This document shows, one piece after another, positions 55,091 to 62,830 of a stretch of 64,000 bases of DNA; the stretch's first letter is position 1, and every line of letters starts with the position of its first letter. Where the stretch lies: assembly GCA_964455905.1 (NCBI GenBank), contig CAYVYN010000005.1, positions 137,285-201,284 on the forward strand, read 5' to 3'. Below the pieces are notes generated by a model. The model saw only the letters and a list, made by a program, of their open reading frames with translations. It had not been told where the DNA came from and did no database searches. The position numbers and the translations under genes were made by a program. This DNA comes from CAIJXB01 sp964455905. Lineage in GTDB: Bacteria; Chlamydiota; Chlamydiia; Chlamydiales; Rhabdochlamydiaceae.

Positions 55091-55482
55091 ATGGACTTTT
55101 TGAATGCATAGACCTCAGCTCTTATTGCGAAAAAGCAGATAGACACGCGTTTTTAATAAAGGTAGACAATGAATTAGCAAGGTTTGCATTAATCAACAGG
55201 ATCGGAAGCACACCTGATGTGGATTGGAATGTAGACGAGTTTTTTATCGTCTCTAAATTTCAAGGAAAAGGCGTTGGCAGTTATGTGACAGAGCAAATTT
55301 TTAATCGATTCCCAGGAACATGGGAAACAACGCAAATACCGCAAAATACAGCTGCTATAGATTTTTGGGAAAAAGGTGTAAATAAATACTCAAATGGGAA
55401 ATTTAAAAAAAATCGTAAGATAATTACTGAGCCAAAACCGCATACCATGATTGTTCTAAAATTCATTTCTAAGGCAGAATAA
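55087..55482 (+). CDS. GNAT-like acetyltransferase remnant, 131 aa
   Basis: GTG start inferred. The product contains 'VDEFFIVSKFQGKGVGSYVT' (the Q/R-x-x-G-x-G/A acetyl-CoA site) and 'TAAIDFWEKGVNKYS', typical of the last GNAT helix-strand. The N-terminal strands of a normal GNAT seem shortened. It overlaps the preceding GNAT fragment and is followed by a third GNAT N-terminus, so it may be the remains of a larger gene rather than a functional enzyme. It lies inside the tRNA-Thr island. Confidence 0.6.
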   Translation: MNGLFECIDLSSYCEKADRHAFLIKVDNELARFALINRIGSTPDVDWNVDEFFIVSKFQGKGVGSYVTEQIFNRFPGTWETTQIPQNTAAIDFWEKGVNKYSNGKFKKNRKIITEPKPHTMIVLKFISKAE

Positions 55483-55625
55483 TGCTAGTAACAATTCGCG
55501 ATGCAAAAATAGAAGATTCTCCTCTCATAGCAGAAGCAGAGCGTGAAATAGCAAAAAAGCCAGGTTTTTTCTGTTCTCAACCGAAGGTCATTACAGAAAA
55601 TCTACTAGAACTATACAAAAAGTAA
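55482..55625 (+). pseudogene. Third GNAT N-terminal fragment, 47 codons
   Basis: ATG overlaps the preceding stop by one base. The frame encodes 'MLVTIRDAKIEDSPLIAEAE' and 'IAKKPGFFCSQPKV', the typical first 35 residues of a GNAT enzyme, and then ends after 'LLELYKK'. The remainder of the domain is missing. With its two neighbours it forms a run of decayed acetyltransferases. Confidence 0.6.
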
Positions 55626-56190
55626 AACGGCCAATAGTGAGACAAACAAGCTTTTTCGTATGCTTGGTATAGTTCCCGAAACAGGCAGCGCTGACAAAGT
55701 TTTGAAGTATGAGCGAGGACTGCAAAAATCCATTTATCAGAACCTCATCATGCTCAAAAAGTTCCAAGGATCCTTCTAAAAATGGGTTTGCTTTAGGAAA
55801 ATCAAATAATTGTTCTATGGAAAAAAGATGCGATTTCTTGGAAAGCAAATGAGAGATTTTTCTTAATCCCACATTCTTTTGCTTGTCCAGCAGTAAAATA
55901 CCCCTGTTAGCGATCAGCTATTTCAAAAAGTTTATCTTCTTTGCTCATACATAAAAGCTACCATTTTGGTAGGTTTTATGTAATGTTTTTTTTCCTTGAA
56001 GGCCCAGATCTGTTATCGGAATAAGTTTAACCTACCCACAGAAACCGCAGCAACTCATTTATATAGTTTTTATGTGGGTTAACTAGACAGATGGTTGCAA
56101 AACCATCAGAACCCAATAGTCTTGTAAACCTTTTCACTCTATTATCAAACTTAAATCGGCAGGCTCTTCTCGAATCGTCTGAAAAATTCC
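55626..56190. other. Degenerate DNA at the right end of the island
   Basis: No gene recognised. A minus-strand open frame of 93 codons (55591-55872) has no recognisable domain and overlaps the GNAT remnant antisense. A hairpin-capable inverted repeat ends the stretch: bases 55949-55981 read acataaaa…ctacc / ggtag…ttttatgt, a likely terminator. Confidence 0.45.
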
Positions 56191-56236
56191 CGCATTTCGA
56201 ATGCGAAGGTCTTTAGTTCGATTCTGGATTTAGGCA
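56191..56236 (+). repeat. attR-like duplicate of tRNA-Thr 3' half
   Basis: A 46-base direct repeat of 53081-53126 with 4 mismatches, three in the anticodon loop and one in the T arm; the last 22 bases are identical. It lacks a 5' half, so it is not a tRNA gene. It marks the right edge of a 3.1 kb insertion. Confidence 0.7.
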
Positions 56237-56275
56237 TTTACTAAAAACAAGAAATTGCCTTTTCGGTTATAATTT

Positions 56276-57532
56276 CTATCCATTTTTTAACAAAAACCTA
56301 GAACGTAAAGAAAAAGAAATAGCCAAACTGCTTCCTATAGCCAAAGCAACCAAATACCAAGAAGCACTTCCTACCTGGCCACTTTGTTTAAAACACCATA
56401 AAGCAATCGCTGAGGTAGGCCCCCCAAAAACCTGCGATCCAATCGCATATCCAAACGCAATGACAAGATACCTGTGAGCTGAAGGAATAAGCTGTTGAGC
56501 CCAAGCGTGAAATGGGGCGCAAAATACCACACCCAAAAGAACAAAACAAATCCGAACCAAAATCACCATAAAAAGAGTTGCCTCCTTTAAAAGTAAAAAT
56601 AAAGGAATAGCACAAATAGCGATACTTAACGAAGCAAACAGCATCATCTTTTCTCTGGAAACTCTAGAAGCTACCCACCCGAAAAAAGGTAAAGCGCAAA
56701 AATCAAGTACGAGTAACCCTGTATTCACTCGCATAATTTCTGCTTTAGTTAAAGATGATACAAGCGGAATGAACCCATTCATTAATACAAGTGCTGTGGA
56801 ATAGCTCGCATACGAAAACCCCGAGACAACGGCTATGAGTAAAATTTCCTTACGAAAACGCCACAAAACTGACGTTAAGTGAGAAAATGTCCCAATCATT
56901 TTTATAGATGTTTTAGAAGGGGCATTTACATCCATCCTGCTTCTTATAAAACAACCAAATACTCCAGTCAAACATCCTACTAAATAAAGAAATCTCCACC
57001 CCTCTTCGATCATTCCAAAATGACTTAAATAAGTAACTCCAAAGGAGGCAACTAAAATACCTCCTATTGTAGAAGCACTATAAATACTACTTAGTAAATC
57101 TTGATGTTTTTGAGGAGTATTTTCTAAAAGAAAAACAGCCCCTCCAATTGTTTCTCCCGCAGAAAAAAAGTTCTGTAAAACTCTACCGAAACAAAAAAAA
57201 ATAGGAGCTAGTACTCCTACCTGAGAATACGTTGGAGTAAATGCGATAAACCCAGATAAAATAGACATGCCGGCTAAAGACCAAAAAAGAGCAAGATTTC
57301 TTCCATAAAGATCTCCAATATATCCAAAAAAAAGAGCCCCTAACGGTCTAGCAAGCATGCCCAAAGGAATAATTGCATAAGTTAAAATAAGACCTGTCAG
57401 AGGGTCTTGCATAGGAAAAATCATAGGCGCTAAAAAAATAGATAAAAAACCAAAAAGAGCAGAGTCGTAATGCTCAAATAGATTGCCTAAGCAAGCACTC
57501 CAAATCTGTATCCGTGAAACTTTTCTAACCAT
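56276..57532 (-). CDS. MFS transporter (MHS/ProP type), TPP-riboswitch controlled
   Basis: This 418-residue protein with about twelve hydrophobic segments belongs to the metabolite:H+ symporter-like MFS. The conserved loop 'LGALFFGYIGDLYGRNLALF' between TM2 and TM3 and 'GWVASRVSREK' in the second half are visible. I prefer the ATG at 57532 to a GTG two codons upstream. About 80 bases upstream of the start lies a full TPP riboswitch on the same strand. Therefore I infer that the gene imports thiamine, thiamine phosphate or a precursor such as HMP. The MFS family sequence by itself would not tell this. It lies downstream of the tRNA-Thr island edge and upstream genes are divided from it by the riboswitch. 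Confidence 0.88.
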   Translation of the reverse strand: MVRKVSRIQIWSACLGNLFEHYDSALFGFLSIFLAPMIFPMQDPLTGLILTYAIIPLGMLARPLGALFFGYIGDLYGRNLALFWSLAGMSILSGFIAFTPTYSQVGVLAPIFFCFGRVLQNFFSAGETIGGAVFLLENTPQKHQDLLSSIYSASTIGGILVASFGVTYLSHFGMIEEGWRFLYLVGCLTGVFGCFIRSRMDVNAPSKTSIKMIGTFSHLTSVLWRFRKEILLIAVVSGFSYASYSTALVLMNGFIPLVSSLTKAEIMRVNTGLLVLDFCALPFFGWVASRVSREKMMLFASLSIAICAIPLFLLLKEATLFMVILVRICFVLLGVVFCAPFHAWAQQLIPSAHRYLVIAFGYAIGSQVFGGPTSAIALWCFKQSGQVGSASWYLVALAIGSSLAISFSLRSRFLLKNG

Positions 57533-57611
57533 AAGCACATCTCAAAATAAATGGGCGGCTAGGAAAGAGGAATACTAAAAAAAGCATAAGACTGTTTTTA
57601 GTAAAGCACTC

Positions 57612-57695
57612 TTCCTACGCTGGCACAACCCAGATCAGGTATAAGGGACTTTCTCAGCCATCTTCTTTTTAAAGAAGTTAGCACCCCTGGTGTTT
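57612..57695 (-). promoter_or_regulatory. TPP riboswitch (THI element)
   Basis: Minus-strand sequence shows the TPP aptamer blocks in order: ccaggggtgct, atggctgaga, agtccctta, acctgatctggg, then tgccagcgtaggaa. These match the universally conserved stretches GGGGUGC, CUGAGA, ACCUGAUCUGG and GCGUAGGRA. The motif is upstream of the MFS gene on the same strand. A following repeat (tactaaaaa / tttttagta, 57570-57604) may be the expression platform. Confidence 0.92.
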
Positions 57696-57754
57696 TAAAA
57701 CGGTTAGATGATACCACACAATTAGGTTAAAAACAAGATCATAAAAAAATACGT

Positions 57755-59614
57755 CTATAAATATTTAGATAAAAGGTCTTTACACTCTTTTGTTACAGAG
57801 AAGCACTCCTGCCAAAGTCTTTTTTTTCTCTTTAAAAAAGCACTTCTTCCCTCTATAGAATCTAAAGAACCGAGGCTAGGATAACACCTTTCTATCATCC
57901 TAGGATAGACAGCAAAAGCATATTGCAAACATGCTGTGTAAGCAGGTTCATCAGCCAGGTCCATTTCTAAAAGGCTCATTTTTCCCGATTCCAAAGGCAC
58001 TAAAAGATCTGAAATCAAGGTAATTCGCTCATCAATCTGCTGAAGCATTTGAGCTTCTATAGATAAACACTTTTTTAAACTATCCAAAAGAACTCTAAAT
58101 AAAGATCGAATGGTTTCTTTTGACACCGAAGAAAAACTTACGGCTTCTGATTCACCATGTAATAAGCCCCGAAGGTCATATTCTTTTTGGCAATATCGAT
58201 CAATAAATTCCTCAATAGATAACAAAGGGATATTTGGAATAGGTAACCCTTTAGAGGATGCATTAAAAAACTGTGCGTCTGGCGTGTTTTTAGCATACAA
58301 TCCCAAGCAAGAAGCTTCCATAACCCACTTAACAAGACTTTGAACAAAAACCCCCTCACTATTTTTTCTTCTTACCAATTTTTCCATAGATCTTTCTTCT
58401 TGGTGTAAGTCATCTAAAAAAACTGTCGATGAAGGTAATACACCAGGAACATACCTTTCTTGGTTTTGATAGGAAAGATCGACTCCACAAAATAAAATAG
58501 GATTACAGCCTAAATGTTTAGCTAACGGAGCTGCTAATGTAGTCACAGAAAGAGCTTCCATGCCTAATTCTGAACCCAACGATTCTGTTCCTATCCCTAT
58601 CTGGTCATGCATCCACGTTTCAAAAGAGCCTCCTGTATCACTACAAAGATACCCACTTTTAAAGTTAGAAGATAAAAGCACTTCTTTATTTAAGCGAGAA
58701 GAGTAGATGAAGACATCTTCAAAAGAGGAGCTGCCTTTAAGCCTTACATATTCCTCATCATTCGGATCCAAAGCCATCGAAATATGTGGTTTAATACCAT
58801 AATAGCCTAATGCTGTAATAGCAGAGCCTCCTGCAAAAATAAGGGCCTTTTGCTCCAACTTCTTTAAAAGAGGTAAAACCTCTGATAAAGAGACTCCTGC
58901 CCCACAAATAATAGCCGGTACATTTTTAAATTTTCCTGCCATTTGATTTACATGAAAAGAGTCTGAAACAGATAAAATATTTGCCGTAATATTTTTCATT
59001 AAAACATGATAATGTAAGAGCTCGGATATGCCCACATGTACAAGAGAGGCCTTACGGAGTAAAGAAAGCCTTAAAGCTTTTATTTTTTTTGAAATAAAGA
59101 AACTGTAAGATCGTAACGCTGATAAATCCACCTTATCGCTAATCCAAGTTCTTACACATTCATCTAAAATCAAATCCCAAGAGCCTCTAGATAGGTCTGA
59201 AATATAACGAACATGCACCTGTGGATTTTGTAAAAGATCAAGACCCAAAGGCAAAGAAAAAAGCTCTTTTAAAAGAGAAAGGTCGTCTTCAAAAAAAACC
59301 AAAACTCGTTCAGGCCTTTCTGAAAGCCAACTCTTTAAACTTTCATAGTAATAACCAAGACCAATACCATAAACATATAGTATATCAATGCCCTCTAAAA
59401 AAAGAGATTCCTTCCAGGCTTGGACTTCCTCGGCGACATCCTCACTATAAATAGGACCCTTAATTCCTTTTACATTGAAATATCCCCTACCATCTTGAGT
59501 TAGCTCTAAAGAGGGCTCTGGATGTACTGTTAACAAAAAAGAAATGTCCGGAAATCTTTTTGCTAACAGATCCCAATCAATCCCCTTTTGCAATCCATCT
59601 AATTCTATTTCCAT
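57755..59614 (-). CDS. DUF115/Maf-like glycosyltransferase or pterin-type kinase protein, 619 aa
   Basis: The central part contains the DUF115 (6-hydroxymethylpterin pyrophosphokinase MptE-like) signature: 'NVPAIICGAGVSLSEVLPLL' at about residue 220, 'ALIFAGGSAITALGYYGIKP' and 'ISMALDPNDEEY', a Rossmann-like glycine-rich region. Maf glycosyltransferases (pseudaminic/legionaminic acid on flagellins) carry the same domain. N- and C-terminal parts are helical and unrecognised. It overlaps the MORN gene by 38 bases and is the last gene of the unit. A shorter paralogue lies two genes upstream. The substrate is unknown; no flagellin exists in this region. Confidence 0.85.
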   Translation of the reverse strand: MEIELDGLQKGIDWDLLAKRFPDISFLLTVHPEPSLELTQDGRGYFNVKGIKGPIYSEDVAEEVQAWKESLFLEGIDILYVYGIGLGYYYESLKSWLSERPERVLVFFEDDLSLLKELFSLPLGLDLLQNPQVHVRYISDLSRGSWDLILDECVRTWISDKVDLSALRSYSFFISKKIKALRLSLLRKASLVHVGISELLHYHVLMKNITANILSVSDSFHVNQMAGKFKNVPAIICGAGVSLSEVLPLLKKLEQKALIFAGGSAITALGYYGIKPHISMALDPNDEEYVRLKGSSSFEDVFIYSSRLNKEVLLSSNFKSGYLCSDTGGSFETWMHDQIGIGTESLGSELGMEALSVTTLAAPLAKHLGCNPILFCGVDLSYQNQERYVPGVLPSSTVFLDDLHQEERSMEKLVRRKNSEGVFVQSLVKWVMEASCLGLYAKNTPDAQFFNASSKGLPIPNIPLLSIEEFIDRYCQKEYDLRGLLHGESEAVSFSSVSKETIRSLFRVLLDSLKKCLSIEAQMLQQIDERITLISDLLVPLESGKMSLLEMDLADEPAYTACLQYAFAVYPRMIERCYPSLGSLDSIEGRSAFLKRKKRLWQECFSVTKECKDLLSKYL

Positions 59615-60320
59615 CCCAGATTCCCTGTTTCACTTCTTTATGCTCATTATTACCATATCTAGTTTCTTGGAACCTCGTTTCATCCAAGTAGATCCCCTCA
59701 TACCGTAAGTGGCCAAAGTCATCCCACTCCCATCTTTCGTTTTTTTTGGGAGTATGATATTTTTTTTCTTCTTTCAAATTTCCACTTAAAAATCGCCTAC
59801 GATGTATCCCGACAGGCAGTCCTTCTATAAAATCGCCCTCATCTAAAACGATTCCCTCTTCACTATAAATTGTATCTATACCAGATTTCATCCCAGACTT
59901 ATAAAAACAACGCCTTTTTAATTTAGAAGATGGAAAATACAAAACGACCTCACCATCAAGAAGGCCTTCTTTATAAAAAAGAAGACTCTTCAATATTTGA
60001 TTCTCATAAAAGTATTGTTGTTTGCCTTCTAGTAATCCGTCTTTATACTGTAAATCAGCATAAAGTGCGCCTGTCCTATAAAAACGTCTACAGGAACCCT
60101 CTGGTTTTCCTCCTTGAAAAAATGTGGTAGAAAGGAGGACTCCTTCTTCTGAAAAAAATGAAGAAGGTCCATCTAAAATCCCTTCAAGATAAAAGGATCT
60201 ACCTTTAATTTCTCCTGAAGAATAAAAGAGAACACATTCCCCATGCAGCTTACCATTTTTTTCTTCGTACGATTTTTCTACAAAACCATTTGAATCTTTT
60301 TCTAGGTGCTGCATAGACAT
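59577..60320 (-). CDS. MORN-type (YwqK-like) repeat protein, 247 aa
   Basis: Six or more copies of a 20-23-residue unit are visible: 'NGKLHGECVLFYSSGEIKG', 'EGILDGPSSFFSEEG', 'GGKPEGSCRRFYRTGALY', 'DGLLEGKQQYFYENQIL' and 'EGLLDGEVVLYFPSSKLK', each with the Y/F-x-x-G-x-x-x-x-G pattern of MORN_2 repeats. Such proteins bind membranes or partner proteins; the YwqK name implies antitoxin status that is not proven. It overlaps both neighbouring DUF115 genes (38 and 19 bases), so the three products are probably made together in fixed ratio. Confidence 0.85.
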   Translation of the reverse strand: MSMQHLEKDSNGFVEKSYEEKNGKLHGECVLFYSSGEIKGRSFYLEGILDGPSSFFSEEGVLLSTTFFQGGKPEGSCRRFYRTGALYADLQYKDGLLEGKQQYFYENQILKSLLFYKEGLLDGEVVLYFPSSKLKRRCFYKSGMKSGIDTIYSEEGIVLDEGDFIEGLPVGIHRRRFLSGNLKEEKKYHTPKKNERWEWDDFGHLRYEGIYLDETRFQETRYGNNEHKEVKQGIWDGNRIRWIAKGD

Positions 60321-61750
60321 TCCTTATATTGAACAAGAATTTTCTGAAAAAACAAAAATCGATTTACTTCCCTAGCATAAGGGTCTAAAAACTTCCTCGC
60401 CATAGGAAACTGCCAAATATCCCAAAGAGGAGCTAATACTTTTTGATAAAAGAGTTCTTCTTGTAAATCTAAAAGAGCAAGAACAAAAAGCCCTTTTTCA
60501 CTAGGATCTCTAGGATAAAATTGAGCAAAAAGATCCAGTATTTTTGTCGTGAAACAAAGTGAATCTTCGATGCTTTTTTTTAATACATTCCATTTCAAAT
60601 CTTCTCCAACACTTTGTCTCCAGGAAGAAGATATACTCCAAACTAAAGAAGAAACATCTCTATCTGGCAACGCACTAAGGAAAGAGCCCAAAGATTTGTA
60701 TGGCATTCCTAAAGACAATCCTTGAGAAGATGCATTATAAAATATTCGATCTGAAAAGCGTTGTACCAGATCTTCAAACCACTTAGCTGATAAGACCCAA
60801 TCTTTTTTAGTTTTGCAAGAACCTAAAACCGGATCATGCCAAATAATTCCTTCTGAAGGATCCTGTAAAGAAACATTTAAAGCGTATAAATCTTCCTCAA
60901 AAGAAGCTAAGTCAACGCCCACCAAGCAAATCGGATTACATCCAAAATGTGCAGCTATAGCAGTCATAAATGTAGAAACAGTCCAGCCCCCATCAAATGA
61001 AACTCCATCCTGAAACCACTCTTCAAGCGGATACCCAGGGTTGCTTGGGACACGAAAAACTTGCCCGTGAATCGTTTCTAACATGCGAAAAGAAAACCTA
61101 CCTTGAGAAAAAAAAGGCGCCTCAAAGCTGCCTTGCATAAGAGTTCTTTCATAAGAAGGATTAGGATCTATACCTGCTGCAATATCGACTGAGATACCCT
61201 CTCGGGTCAATACCCCAAGAGAAGCCCCTCCGGCAAAAACAACAGCTTTTGTCTGTTTTTTTTTTAACTCTTCAATATGAGAAGCTAAGGAAGGACCTGC
61301 TCCACAAATAATCGCGGGAACCCCTTTCAAAGCATTTTTTTTTAACAAAAAAAAGTCTGCATCGATCGGTTTTTTTGCTGTTTCTACCATGTTTCGAAAA
61401 ACAGAAAGGCCAAAATCCTGGTAATCAGAAGCTCTTAGATGACAAAGCCACTCTATTTCTTTACAAGTAGAAGCAAAAGAAGAAACCTTTGCTGCCGCTT
61501 GAGGATTAATACTATAAAAAAAATCCTGAAAAACATGCTGTTTACAAAACGATTCAAAATAGGAAAAATCACCTAAAGTAGCTTCATAGACATCTTCTTC
61601 TAGATTAAAAAAAGAAGCCTGTTCTTTAAAAAAGAGATAGGTCTTCCCTGGTTTCTTTTCTAAAAAACAAAAAATTTCGCTTGGTTCAAACCCAAAAAAA
61701 CAAAGAACTTCAACAGATTTCGCTGATTCAAGTATAGCCTCTTTATCCAT
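60302..61750 (-). CDS. DUF115/Maf-like protein, 482 aa
   Basis: It is a shorter paralogue of the 619-residue protein. It has the same signature blocks 'GVPAIICGAGPSLASHIEEL', 'AVVFAGGASLGVLTREGISV' and 'AGIDPNPSYER'. The N-terminal 120 residues start with an alternate helical domain. No membrane segment. It overlaps the upstream PD-(D/E)XK gene by 8 bases and the MORN gene by 19. Its role may be transfer of a nonulosonic acid-type sugar, or a nucleotide-linked reaction as in MptE; neither is proven here. Confidence 0.84.
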   Translation of the reverse strand: MDKEAILESAKSVEVLCFFGFEPSEIFCFLEKKPGKTYLFFKEQASFFNLEEDVYEATLGDFSYFESFCKQHVFQDFFYSINPQAAAKVSSFASTCKEIEWLCHLRASDYQDFGLSVFRNMVETAKKPIDADFFLLKKNALKGVPAIICGAGPSLASHIEELKKKQTKAVVFAGGASLGVLTREGISVDIAAGIDPNPSYERTLMQGSFEAPFFSQGRFSFRMLETIHGQVFRVPSNPGYPLEEWFQDGVSFDGGWTVSTFMTAIAAHFGCNPICLVGVDLASFEEDLYALNVSLQDPSEGIIWHDPVLGSCKTKKDWVLSAKWFEDLVQRFSDRIFYNASSQGLSLGMPYKSLGSFLSALPDRDVSSLVWSISSSWRQSVGEDLKWNVLKKSIEDSLCFTTKILDLFAQFYPRDPSEKGLFVLALLDLQEELFYQKVLAPLWDIWQFPMARKFLDPYAREVNRFLFFQKILVQYKECLCST

Positions 61751-62177
61751 TGAAAACCGCGCGAATTAAATCTTGGTATTTAGGAAAATACGGTAAAAAA
61801 GAAAGGCCTTTTTTCGTCATAAAACCAAATAATTCTCCTTCGGGATAGGCAACACCAATAAATGGGGCCTTAAGAAAATGATTGTATCCTAAAATTTGCT
61901 CTATAGCTTGGTCTACATAAGACTGCTGTTCTTTGCATTCAATGACAAGTAAAGGAGACACACCCCCAACCAAATTCTTTCCAAAACAAGTTATATCCAC
62001 TCTTCTGACTGGAACAGTTTCGTTGCAGAGCTCTGATAAAGATTTCTCAACAGAAAGGAGCTCTCTTGGATAAGAGAGCTCCTTTAACATTTTTTGAATA
62101 AGTTTTTGTCTAACAATCTCCTCTGGGGTAGAAACGACCCAAAGGCCTCTTATTTCATCATAAACTTCTTTACTCAT
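61743..62177 (-). CDS. Small PD-(D/E)XK protein (HSDR_N_2-like), 144 aa
   Basis: The protein resembles the N-terminal nuclease domain of type I restriction HsdR: 'STPEEIVRQKLIQKMLKEL', 'RRVDITCFGK' with Asp61, then 'LLVIECKEQ' with Glu80 and Lys82, and 'AIEQILGYNHFL' afterwards. The D…ExK catalytic set looks intact. It has no helicase domain and no modification gene is near. Its start overlaps the hpf stop by 4 bases (ATGA). The function is unknown; a nuclease, or a fold reused for RNA or DNA binding. Confidence 0.8.
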   Translation of the reverse strand: MSKEVYDEIRGLWVVSTPEEIVRQKLIQKMLKELSYPRELLSVEKSLSELCNETVPVRRVDITCFGKNLVGGVSPLLVIECKEQQSYVDQAIEQILGYNHFLKAPFIGVAYPEGELFGFMTKKGLSFLPYFPKYQDLIRAVFNG

Positions 62178-62794
62178 AGTTCTGGTTGGATAATTCCATA
62201 ATTTCCATCTTCCCTTCGGTAAATGACCTTTAACTTCTTATCTTCTTCTGAACGATAAATTAAAAAACTGTCATTAGAAAGTTCCATTTTCATGATAGCT
62301 TCTTGTGTCGTTAGTTCTTTTAAAGGAAGCGTTTTTTTTCCTGTGACTTTAGGAAGGGTGACCTTACTTGCAGCTTCTTCTTTATTTTGGATTTCGATAT
62401 CCGCGTTAAATTCATCCAATTCATTATAGGGTCTTTGCAAAACATTGACTTCCATATCAACTACAGAAAGTTTTTTTTGCATATGGCTATGGATACGATC
62501 TTTCCATTTCGTTAACTGCTTTTGTAAACGATCGACCGCTAAATCTATCGAAGCGTACATATCACTTGATGTCGCTTCAGCTTTAACTTTAAAATGAGAA
62601 AACGATGCAACAATAGAAACTGTATGATCTAGGTGTTGAATATCCATGACTACATGGATATCCATTACGTGATTTTGTAGTCTTTCAATTTTAGCAAGCT
62701 TATCAATAGCATGCTGTTTCATAGCAGGGGTAACAAGCACATTTCTTCCAATGACCTGTACAACATGTCCTGAAGGCGTTTTATTATCTGTCAT
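62174..62794 (-). CDS. hpf: Long-form ribosome hibernation promoting factor
   Basis: 206 residues: N-terminal HPF/RaiA domain (about 8-110, 'VQVIGRNVLVTPAMKQHAID' and 'DMYASIDLAVDRLQKQLTKW'), a charged linker, and the C-terminal dimerisation domain (about 150-206, 'LTTQEAIMKMELSNDSFLIY'). The long form joins ribosomes into 100S dimers in resting cells, which suits the infectious elementary-body stage. The gene is 36 bases downstream of rlmN and heads the overlapping cluster with the PD-(D/E)XK, DUF115 and MORN genes. Confidence 0.94.
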   Translation of the reverse strand: MTDNKTPSGHVVQVIGRNVLVTPAMKQHAIDKLAKIERLQNHVMDIHVVMDIQHLDHTVSIVASFSHFKVKAEATSSDMYASIDLAVDRLQKQLTKWKDRIHSHMQKKLSVVDMEVNVLQRPYNELDEFNADIEIQNKEEAASKVTLPKVTGKKTLPLKELTTQEAIMKMELSNDSFLIYRSEEDKKLKVIYRREDGNYGIIQPEL

Positions 62795-62830
62795 ACTCTC
62801 TCCTAAAATAATCTAGTGTATTAGACCGGA

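Noticed and set aside
56191..56236. Possible second tRNA-Thr gene
   Set aside because: Only the 3' half is present; no acceptor 5' strand or D arm lies upstream.
57612..57640. Sigma-54-like ctggcac near the MFS gene
   Set aside because: The sequence is part of the TPP aptamer core and lacks the -12 element.
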